Shown piece by piece: positions 54,947 through 64,000 of a stretch of 64,000 bases of DNA. Position numbers and translations under genes: made by a program. Each line of letters opens with the position of its first letter. Position 1 is the first letter of the stretch. Under the pieces are notes generated by a model that saw nothing but the letters and a program-made list of their open reading frames with translations, searched no databases and was not told the origin of the DNA. Source of the DNA: Calvatia gigantea (taxonomy: Eukaryota; Basidiomycota; Agaricomycetes; Agaricales; Lycoperdaceae); assembly GCA_025093985.1 (NCBI GenBank), contig JACAAK010000004.1, positions 310,001 through 374,000 of the forward strand, read 5' to 3'.

Positions 54947-55044
54947 TACGTTGGTTCAGTCTATTTATAGCTGAAATGGGGTTCGAGTATTTCACCTTCA
55001 GAGGGTCGATAATAATGGACCATCATGGACTACGTACGCAGTAG

Positions 55045-55432
55045 TTGTACTGCCCTTCTGGTAGTCGGTTATACCCTCTGCATGGAATCTTCTAGTACAT
55101 GTGTCATACACAGTATGCTCCAATTATGCTACTGGTAGTTAGACCTCACCCGTATAAGGGTTTAGAGTGCACAGACCAGGGATATTAGTATATATACCCT
55201 TATGTAGCATTGTAGTATGTATGCCTTTTGGCTACGCCTTTGGGCTAAGACACTATGTCTTCTCTCCTCTACACTAGCTTCTAAGCATTGCTTCCCCTAT
55301 CCTCAAGACTCTCTGAGTATGCTGGTATAAGCAGGACTATGTCCGCTACCATGCATCTCTCCTACTGGACTGTCTCCCGGATGAATACGACTACCCTCCA
55401 CTGCTGATGCCTACACGCTTAGGTAGTGTGAA
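55045..55432 (+). mobile_element. Probable solo LTR between the hypothetical gene and NACHT copy 2
   Basis: About 390 bp unlike its neighbours, starting near tgtactgcccttctggtag and ending near gtgtgaattaca, with a TATA-like ttagtatatataccc (55186-55200) and then a pyrimidine-rich stretch (cactatgtcttctctcctct at 55251-55270). The layout fits a Copia-type LTR. No clear target-site duplication was found. It sits where the first exons of both flanking genes should be, explaining their 5' truncation. Confidence 0.4.
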
Positions 55433-55444
55433 TTACAGTAAATC

Positions 55445-57694
55445 AGTCACGGCTTTCAGGTCCACAGAATCCAAATGGCCATCAACATGGGACCAGTATT
55501 TTCTACGGCGCAAGCAACTTTGTTGCCAACCAACCAGTGTTTATTGAGTAAGTCATCCAGAATTTTTGCGGCCGGAAAGCCAGGTCGGCAGTCTGAATTA
55601 AAACCTGCTTGTCACAGGCGTTAAACGGAGATACTTTGGATTGCAGAGCACCATCCAATCCTCGAAAACGTCGCACCATATGCCAACCTTGATGCTACGG
55701 TGGACTCCAGTGCCCGATTCCCTCCGACATGCCATCCCGGTACACGCTTGAAAATTGTCGGTAGACTATCCAACTGGTTGGTGAATTCCAAGCCTGGGTA
55801 GAACATGATATGGCTCCACGGTCCGGCCGGCATTGGCAAGTCTGTGGTCGCACAAGCTTTGCTGAACACTGCCGAGAACGGGCGTCTGGGTGCTTCCTTC
55901 TTCTTTTCCCGGCCCAATGACCGCAATGACCTGGATACTGTCATTCCCAGCCTTGTATATCAACAGGCCGTGTGCTGTTTCGAATACAAATCCCTCGTGG
56001 TGGCTCAACTCGCCAATGATCCTGGGCTGCTGCGGGAAAAGACACGACGCATGCAATTCATGAAACTTATCATTGACCCCTTCTCATGCTTGCAGGTCCA
56101 AGAGCAGCAGAACGCACGGGAACCACTTCTCATTGTTTTGGATGGGTTGGATGAGTGTAAAGGGGAGAACGCTCAAAGGGAGGTCATTGAAATGATCAGT
56201 CAAGTCGCCCAGCTGAAGAAAGACTTTCCGCTAGTTTGGCTGATCTGCAGACTGCAGTCGACCAGAGCCACATCTCAAGTATATTTTTTCAAGGGCAGAC
56301 TTCGCTATTGACTGTGGCTGCGAGGCACTCGCGATCGATGCAGAGTCAATCGTTGATGTTGACTTTTATCTTCGGGATGGATTGGCAGGAATCAAGACCG
56401 ACCTCCCCGAAGTTACAATTCCAACGTGGCCGTCCGAAGGGCAGATCACAGAGCTTTCTCGGGGATCCTCCAGTCATTTTGCCTTTGCTTCGATGACCCG
56501 ACCCGTGTAACCCCAATGAGTTGGCTCAGTGCCCTCCTGTCTTTCCTCAGGGACGTCAAAACTGGAACGTTGAACCCTCTAGAGGCTCTTGATCCCCTCT
56601 ATACCCAAATCCTAAATGATGTAACAGGGGAGGTCCTCCAAACAACGAAGCGAATACTAGCCTCCTACATCTTCATGGGCTTCAAGGTGCCCCTAGATTC
56701 GGCTCAAGGTCTCTGCAATTTTCTCCGTATAGACCAAGCCACATTTTACGGTGCCTTTCGAAAACTCCATTCCGTCATCAACGTGCCCCCACCTGAAGTC
56801 GCTTTCGAAAGGTGCCTGTGTTTATACCATACCTCATTCGCGGATTACCTCCGCAATCCCAGTCGCTCAGGCAAATTCACCATTGAGCCGCAAGATATTT
56901 CGCTCGACCTCGCTAAACTGTGTCTCTCCTGGCACAAGGCTGATCCGGAGCTCTTTCATACCGCTGGTCGTGAGTTTTCCATCACAAACCTTAATAATCT
57001 AGCATCCTCACTACGCCTTAGATTCAATATTTAATATATCGCACGAGTACGGAATTTTGCCAGACCTGAAATGGGCTTCGGATGCCAATAGGGCAGAAAT
57101 TTCCTGTGTGATTGCGATGTATACCGCGGAACACTGTTGGTGGGCCTGTTGTGAAGTAGCCAATTGGGACGACGCCCTTCTCTCCCAAATCCGAAACTTC
57201 AAGATACATTCACGCAGGCTCGCTCGATTTTAGGTGGCTCAGTTTTGTGAATGAGTTGTGGCAGGTGGTGCGTCAAATTGGTGTACCACCCTTTACTTCC
57301 TCGCTAATATACCCTTGGTCATATAGGATTCTTTAAGGCAGCATCGTTCGTTCAGAACTGCGGACTGAGGAAGATCTCCGATTACTAGCATACATGGATT
57401 CCATGATCGGGTCGGTGTGGAATGGTAGGCCTGCTACACTCCCACTAAACGAAGTATGTCATCTTTCCTAACTCCCCATGCAGCTGCTTCTCAAACTCCC
57501 AACAGAGATATGATGGTCGTGGAGGGGATCATTTTTTGCTTGGACACGGTTCGAAGACCATCATGTGTTGGACTACCGGTTGTCGAACTTCCATGTTTGG
57601 GATATTGAATTGTGACGAGGCACCGTCGAAGGAGCGGAATTCTGCTTATCACGCATGGCTGGTCGAAGATGGAGGAAGAGAGTTATGGAAGTGA
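55445..57694 (+). pseudogene. NACHT-family STAND NTPase, copy 2 (frameshifted)
   Basis: It begins with the second exon motif (GASNFVANQPVFIE at 55508-55550). Walker A MIWLHGPAGIGKSVVAQALL, then LGASFFFSRPNDRNDLDTVI and Walker B LLIVLDGLDECKGEN are intact (55805-56170). After VWLIC the frame breaks near 56250 and again near 56320 and 56470. The winged-helix-like region (LYTQILNDVTGEVLQTTKRI, FLRIDQATFYGAFRKLHSVI) continues in another frame to 56960. The C-terminal exon (AEHCWWACCEVANWDDALLS) and last exon (GSKTIMCWTTG, ending near 57694) are present. The first exon is missing. The protein would truncate soon after Walker B. From 57053 onward the sequence is the left copy of the 1.58-kb direct repeat. 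Confidence 0.85.
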
Positions 57695-58630
57695 CGAACA
57701 GGAAGGAAGGGAGGAGTAGTACGGAATTGCACATCAACAGGGAGAAAGATAATATTTTATCCGGCACATTTTCAAGTCCCCAGCCGACAACTGCGACTTC
57801 TTTGGCCCCCTCCCTTGCGCGCTCCCTCCAGCTTCTTCCCACCAGGCAAGCCCCCTGCCCTCTCTCTTCTCCGTCTCTTTAACGTTCTTCCGAATTTGAC
57901 AGGAACCATCATCAAATTTCCAACGTCTGTCCACAACTCCTCGTGTTCGCATCAACCTACCCTCTCCATGTCCCCTCGCCGCTGTGCTCAACCAGCCACC
58001 TTATCCACATTCAAGGCAAAGAAAAGGATCGATCTGCCGAAGGCTGACTTGAGATGTGATGAACCTTGCGTGGACGCTTTCGTACATCTAATTCATACCC
58101 CCATACAACCCACATCAACGAAGGGCGGGTATCGCGACGACTTAGTGAGCACGTCGGTGTCTGTCTGATGCTTTTGACCAAGCGAAGCGGGTCAAAAACA
58201 AGTGCATATTTTGAATGTATCTCGGTGAAATGTTGGTGGAAGTGGGTTCAGCGTCGTTCCCAGTTCTCGGTCAATTCACAAAACAGCAGTCAGTGGATTC
58301 TGAAGAGTTGCCGGGGACTCCTACAGGTTTACGAGGGGCAACGCTCGCAATGAGGCAAGGCCTTTTGAGAGGAGGAAGATAGGGTGGGGCGTAAACTAGA
58401 TGCGCCGTGCACGACGTACATCACAGTTTACACTACGGAACAATGAATAGTCCATGTACAGTAAGCACTATGAAATAGTAAGGTTATGAATGTGCCAAAG
58501 AGAATTATAGGAGGTTGTGAGCTGCATGCAGGAATAGAGTTGACGTTGTGCCCTTCTGACCTATTTCATGGACAGTCGGAACTCCTGCACGTGGAGAAGT
58601 CTGACAGTAGGACATGGTTAGAAGAGAGGC
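57053..58630 (+). repeat. Long direct repeat, left copy (offset 5,370 bp)
   Basis: Nearly identical to 62423-64000 and continuing beyond the window on the right copy. The first ~1.1 kb shows only a single G/A difference that I found (57128 against 62498). Differences become more frequent after about 58190 and are mostly transitions. It contains the C-terminal exons of the NACHT gene and about 900 bp of flank. The flank includes a small open stretch at 57969-58168 (starting MSPRRCAQPATLSTFKAKKR) that is not recognisable as a gene. Confidence 0.9.
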
Positions 58631-59933
58631 GGAAGGCATTGGTCGCGAACTCACAATTGATCATTTGTTTCAACAATAGCTTGCACTGAGCACTGGAACA
58701 AGATTTGCCCATATTGAAGGTCCACGAAATTACGCCATGTGGGGGGAACACCACTCTGTTAAGAGGGTTCGGGTCATGAAAGGGGAATGAGGTACATCTC
58801 CTTTACTGAATGAGCGTCAGAGTTGGGTGTCTCATTCTTCGTCATTTGTATCGTCAACGTACGCGTCAACGTTGGCGGTACGTCACTTCCATATTTTCCA
58901 TCTTTGGCCCAGTTCCTCATGCCCATCAATCTCATCCTCTGACTCCTCACATACATAAATGTATGATACCACACATTTGACCCGTTGACCCCGCTTGGAA
59001 GTGGTGTAGGCAACTGGTTGGCTCAGTTCTGCACCTGCGTTCATTCCCTCCTCATGCATTGATTCTTCAGCGCTTCAGCTTCAGTCTTGGCATTGCACCC
59101 TGATCCAGAAGGCTCTAAGCCATCTAACGACCGCAGCTCACCTATCTCCCCACATCACCGTGCACTCCATACACTACCCACCCTTCTGCGGTTGTTACTC
59201 ACCACCGGCGTGTCCTCTACCTATACTGGCTTATCAGCTTGGGTGCGGCACACCCTCATCACCCACGACATCACCCGTTTCGCTCCGTGACTTATTATCA
59301 GGCATACTCAAGGTTGCTACAGTGGTACGTTGCTCCCAAAATACAGTATGGCGTCGATTCCCAATACTATATGCACTACCAGAGCCTCTCTTGAGCTCGG
59401 ACGGGCCAAATTTTGGACCCGAACCGAGATTCCAGAACTTCGTCAGAACTTGACGGATATGGCAGTGTTGTCTTGGCGTTAAGCGTCCCTCCTGCTGGAC
59501 AGAGAGGTCGTTTCATCTTGTGCTCATGCATAAATAATTATGCCCGCACTGTTCTTGCGCCGGGATCGTATACAACTATTTCCATTCCTTTTATAATTAT
59601 CACTCAGTTTATTTTGGCAAGGAAGCACGGCTCTATAAGCAACATTCACCACAGACCAATCCAAGTCGGTACCAAGCACCGAGGGTACCAAAGATTCATT
59701 AACCGAGACGAAAATTCACCATATAAGGAAATTTCTAGCCTCGTTTCTCAGTGTCGATTTTGAATCTCTTATGATATTTTCCCTCCCCGATTCTGCTGTG
59801 CCAGAGGTGATTCTGTTTTAAGAATATCTTAGCCCAGTGAAGCGCTGTGACACCAGCACCTCAAGAACAATCGTCACAGGGTTTAGTGTCGCATGTCCTT
59901 CGCTTCTTTCTACCGTATTCCACCTTTAGATTC
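58631..59933. other. Spacer between NACHT copies 2 and 3
   Basis: No supported gene. Short open stretches at 58774-59013 (minus) and 59413-59763 (plus) have no motif. The last ~100 bases (59840-59933) precede the first exon of NACHT copy 3 and resemble 52560-52625 before copy 1 (shared cgcttctttctaccgtattccacctt-like and ctttccaccacattccacctt blocks), so they may be its promoter. Confidence 0.4.
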
Positions 59934-62382
59934 ATGATCCTCGTCGATGACTTGTTTTACCGCTTCGTTCGTCGTCTCAAGCGCTCCAGACATCAAAGTC
60001 CCAATGAAATCCCCGTGAATCCCAATGGTACAAGAGCGGGTGAGATCGGATTTCACAGTGGCGGTCAGTGTACTCAATGGGTCTAGGTTCACAGAACTCA
60101 AATGGCCACCGACATGGACCTGGCTCCTTCAATCACGCGAGTCACTTTGTCGTCGATCGGTCAACGTTTATTGAGCATCAAAGCAACAACATCCAGAATT
60201 TTGTTGTAGGAACAGCAGGTGGGCAGATCTGTCTGTAATCTCAACCGTCTGGACGCTGAGCAGAAGCATGCTTTGGATTCCAGTCTTCGACCCTGTGCTC
60301 GAACTCATTGGACCGCACACCGATCCCAAGGCTGCAGTGGACTCCAGCGCCCGATTCCCACCCCCATTGTGCCATCCCGGGACCCGCTTGATAATTCAGG
60401 AGCGTCTATCCAAGTGGTTGGCCGACCCTCAGCGCAAGTGGAACATGATTTGGCTCCACGGTCCTGCCGCCACCGGCAAGTCTGCGGTCGCTCAAACCTT
60501 CGCCGAGCATTGCGTCGAGAACGGATGTCTTGGTGCTTCCTTCTTCTTTTCGCGGCCAAACGATCGCAACGACCCAGGTACCGTCATCCCTAGCCTCGTG
60601 TATCAGCTGGCCGTGCACCATCCCAACTACAAATCTCTTCTCATGACTCAACTCGCCAACGACCCCCAGTTGTTGTGGAAAGCGCGCCACATTCAATTCA
60701 AGAGGCTTCTCATCGAACCATTCTCGCAACTACAAGCTCAGGAGCAGACGCGCATCCAGGAACCGCTTCTCATTGTTTTGGATGGACTGGACGAATGCAA
60801 AGGGGAGGATGCCCAACGCGACATCATCGAAATGATTAGTGAGGCCACACGATTGAAGAAAGACCTCCCCCTGCTATGGTTGATTTCCAGTCGACCAGAA
60901 GCCCACCTCAAGTACATCTTCTCTAGGGCAGACTTCACCGTTCACTGCGGTCGCGAGGAGCTTGCGATCGACGCGGAATCAATCAAAGACGTCGATTTCT
61001 ATCTTCGTGATGGGTTGGCAGGAATAAAGGTCCATTTTCCGGACGTGACGACTTCAACCTGGCCGCCTGAAGAGCAGATCATCAAGCTTTCTGATTATGC
61101 CTCAGGTCATTTCGGTTTTGCCTCGACCTCGCTCCGATATATTGGCGACCTAGCCTTTGCGGCCCCAATGAGTCGGCTCGATGCCCTCCTATCTTTTCTC
61201 AAGGGTGTCAGAGTTGGGATGTCGAACCCTCTGGAGGCTCTTGATGCTCTCTATACTCGAATTCTTCATGACGTCCCAAATGAGGTCCTCCCGACAACAA
61301 AGCGAATATTGGGTCTCTACGTCTTCATAGACCTTAAAGCACCCCTGGATTCGGCGCAGGGTCTTTGCAATTTTCTACGGAGAGACCAAGCCACGTTTTA
61401 CAATGCTTTTCGAAGACTGCATTCCGTGATCGATGTACCCTCACCTGAGGTCGCCCTGGAAAGGCACCTGCGTTTCTACCATGCTTCATTCGAAGACTAC
61501 CTCCTCGATATCAGTCGCTCAGGTAAATTTGCCATTGGGAAGAACGATGGATTCCTCGACTATGCTACATCTTGTCTCTCCTGGTACAAGACCGATTTGG
61601 AGCTCTTCCACACTGCTGATGGTGGGTCACATCGTCGCAAACTTTTACGATAACATTCTGACTGCTTCTTAGGGCCGGTATTCAATGATTCGCACGAGCA
61701 TGGAATTCTACCAGGCCTGAGATGGGTTTCGGATGCCGATAGGGAAGAAATTTCCTGCCAAATTGCACTTTATGCTCAAGCAGGATGTTGGGTGGCCTGT
61801 TGTGGAGTCATTGAGTGGGACGAAACTCTTCTCTCTCAAATCCGAAACTTTGACTTCAGGTACATCCAAGTCGACACTCTTGACCACAATTGGCGCAATT
61901 TTGTGAACAAATTGTGGAAGGTAACGCATTATATCACCGCCATTGCCCCCTATTTCCTATATTGATACTCCCTTGACCATACAGCATTCTTCGGATGACT
62001 TCGTTCGTACAGAACCTCGTAGTGAGGTCGATCTCCGGCTTCTGGAATACATGGAATCCATGATCAAGTTGTTGTGGGGTAGTAGGCCCGCTACACTTCC
62101 ACTTGACTTGGTACGCCACCCTACTCGCCTCTATCCGCAGCTTCTTTCTCAAGCCCTTAACAGAGAGATGATGATGATGGAGGGGAGTACTTTTTACTTG
62201 GGCATGGTTCGAAGGCTATTGCGTGTTGGACCACTGGTGGCTGGATTCCCATGTTTGGCATATTGAATTCTGACGAAGAACCATCAAAGGCGCGGATTGA
62301 TGCTTATTATGCAGTGTTTAATGAAGTAGAGGAAAATGATGATAGTGATGAGTCGGGAGAAACAGAGGATTGGATTATATAG
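59934..62382 (+). CDS. NACHT-domain STAND NTPase (fungal NLR-like), copy 3, apparently complete
   Basis: STAND NTPases with NACHT act as signal-activated switches in fungal non-self recognition and cell death; that role is inferred. Exons: 59934-60027 (MILVDDLFYRFVRRLKRSRH), 60087 to about 60200 (SFNHASHFVVDRSTFIEHQ, NNIQNFVVG), about 60268-61621 (core), 61673-61920, 61985-62110 and 62164-62382. The core has the linker VDSSARFPPPLCHPGTRL, Walker A WLHGPAATGKSAVAQTF, SFFFSRPNDRNDPGTVIPSL, Walker B LLIVLDGLDECKGED, sensor-like WLISSRPEAHLK and a helical region with TFYNAFRRLHSVIDVP and FYHASFEDYLLD. No WD40, ankyrin or TPR repeats follow; instead there are a Cys/Trp-containing exon (VACCGVIEWDETLLSQIRNF) and an acidic C-terminus after GHGSKAIACWTTGGWIPMFG. 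The junction between exons 2 and 3 does not resolve in phase by eye, so the N-terminus is uncertain. Confidence 0.85.
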
Positions 62383-62422
62383 AATTACACCTCTCTGAGA
62401 CAGAAATAAAATTCTACTTCCT

Positions 62423-64000
62423 GAATTTGCCAGACCTGAAATGGGCTTCGGATGCCAATAGGGCAGAAATTTCCTGTGTGATTGCGATGTATACCGCAGA
62501 ACACTGTTGGTGGGCCTGTTGTGAAGTAGCCAATTGGGACGACGCCCTTCTCTCCCAAATCCGAAACTTCAAGATACATTCACGCAGGCTCGCTCGATTT
62601 TAGGTGGCTCAGTTTTGTGAATGAGTTGTGGCAGGTGGTGCGTCAAATTGGTGTACCACCCTTTACTTCCTCGCTAATATACCCTTGGTCATATAGGATT
62701 CTTTAAGGCAGCATCGTTCGTTCAGAACTGCGGACTGAGGAAGATCTCCGATTACTAGCATACATGGATTCCATGATCGGGTCGGTGTGGAATGGTAGGC
62801 CTGCTACACTCCCACTAAACGAAGTATGTCATCTTTCCTAACTCCCCATGCAGCTGCTTCTCAAACTCCCAACAGAGATATGATGGTCGTGGAGGGGATC
62901 ATTTTTTGCTTGGACACGGTTCGAAGACCATCATGTGTTGGACTACCGGTTGTCGAACTTCCATGTTTGGGATATTGAATTGTGACGAGGCACCGTCGAA
63001 GGAGCGGAATTCTGCTTATCACGCATGGCTGGTCGAAGATGGAGGAAGAGAGTTATGGAAGTGACGAACAGGAAGGAAGGGAGGAGTAGTACGGAATTGC
63101 ACATCAACAGGGAGAAAGATAATATTTTATCCGGCACATTTTCAAGTCCCCAGCCGACAACTGCGACTTCTTTGGCCCCCTCCCTTGCGCGCTCCCTCCA
63201 GCTTCTTCCCACCAGGCAAGCCCCCTGCCCTCTCTCTTCTCCGTCTCTTTAACGTTCTTCCGAATTTGACAGGAACCATCATCAAATTTCCAACGTCTGT
63301 CCACAACTCCTCGTGTTCGCATCAACCTACCCTCTCCATGTCCCCTCGCCGCTGTGCTCAACCAGCCACCTTATCCACATTCAAGGCAAAGAAAAGGATC
63401 GATCTGCCGAAGGCTGACTTGAGATGTGATGAACCTTGCGTGGACGCTTTCGTACATCTAATTCATACCCCCATACAACCCACATCAACGAAGGGCGGGT
63501 ATCGCGACGACTTAGTGAGCACGTCGGTGTCTGTCTGATGCTTTTGACCAAGCGAAGCGGATCAAAAATAAGTGCATAATTTGAATATATCTCGGTGAAA
63601 TGTTGGTGGAAGTGGGTTCAGCGTCGTTCCCAGTTCTCGGTCAATTCACGAAACAGCAGTCAGTGGATTCTGAAGAGTTGCCGGGGACTCCTACAGGTTT
63701 ACGAGGGGCAACGCTCGCGATGAGGCAAGGCCTTTTGAGAGGAGGAAGACAGGGTGGGGTGTAAACTAGATGCGCTGTGCACGACGTACATCACAGTTTA
63801 CACTACGGAACAATGAATAGTCCATGTACAGTAAGCACTATGAAATAGTAAGGTTATGAATGCGTCAAAGAGAATTATGGGAGGTTGCGAGCTGCATGCA
63901 GGAATAGAGTTGACGTTGTGCCCTTCTGACCTACTTCATGGACAGTCGGAACTCCTGCGCGTGGAGAAGTCTGACAGTAGGACATGGTTAGAAGAGAGGC
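62423..64000 (+). repeat. Long direct repeat, right copy, with orphan NACHT C-terminal exons
   Basis: Right copy of 57053-58630. It begins 41 bp after the stop codon of NACHT copy 3 with a second, headless set of C-terminal exons (NLPDLKWASDANRAEISCVI, AEHCWWACCEVANWDDALLS and the last exon with GSKTIMCWTTG). The array therefore contains a C-terminal cassette with no NTPase in front of it. It runs off the right edge. Confidence 0.9.

Noticed and set aside
57573..58168. Small open frames duplicated exactly in the direct repeat (also at 62943-63538)
   Set aside because: Conservation is due to the recent DNA duplication and not to coding constraint; several overlap one another on both strands.

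Overview
The window looks like nuclear DNA of a mushroom-forming basidiomycete (Agaricomycete-like). Real genes are split by many ~50-65 nt GT-AG introns, several with very small exons. NACHT-type STAND NTPases occur as a tandem family, Copia-type retroelement debris is present, and housekeeping genes match fungal families. No bacterial operons, CRISPR arrays or rRNA were seen, and no tRNA was recognised by eye.

Left half (1 to ~33,000): a graveyard of segmental duplications. Four sequence families recur as degraded pieces: (i) an orphan multi-pass membrane protein (copies at 1-575, 3290-3850, 4957-6976, 11550-13581, 18650-20412 and 30240-31720); (ii) the 3' half of RNA14, always on the minus strand (about seven pieces); (iii) 5' pieces of a NACHT gene, always on the minus strand and directly upstream of RNA14 pieces; (iv) a costars (ABRACL-type) gene, with a broken copy at 1040-1320 and an intact 71-residue gene at 32202-32521. 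The apparent source is the contiguous set membrane gene - costars - RNA14 at 30.2-36.4 kb. The membrane copy at 18.6 kb is broken by a minus-strand Copia polyprotein (20413-23400) and a probable solo LTR; its 3' flank resumes at ~24569. A separate Copia RT/RNase H fragment at 16973-17469 is bracketed by perfect 185-bp direct repeats.

Middle (33,272 to 52,204): a dense run of ordinary genes. These are RNA14 (11 exons, 837 aa by my splicing), an O6-methylguanine-DNA methyltransferase-like gene, a GH85 endo-beta-N-acetylglucosaminidase (803 aa), an HRP1-like two-RRM protein, the pyridoxal-phosphate synthase glutaminase subunit (SNO/PdxT, 237 aa), a secreted S10 serine carboxypeptidase (507 aa, 14 exons) and TSR2. 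RNA14 and HRP1 products both act in mRNA 3'-end formation in yeast. Three genes carry extra single bases that break the frame (methyltransferase six, TSR2 two, HRP1 one). Intron 2 of the GH85 gene contains a partial copy of the same gene whose identity collapses part-way. Both patterns could be consensus or assembly error rather than biology.

Right end (52,500 to 64,000): a tandem NACHT array. Copy 1 has lost the whole NTPase core, copy 2 is frameshifted, and copy 3 (59934-62382) looks complete, with Walker A, Walker B and a conserved C-terminal module. A nearly identical 1.58-kb direct repeat, spaced 5,370 bp, starts at 57053 and 62423 and runs off the window. A conserved hypothetical gene lies between copies 1 and 2 in opposite orientation to its paralogue at 27.6-28.9 kb.
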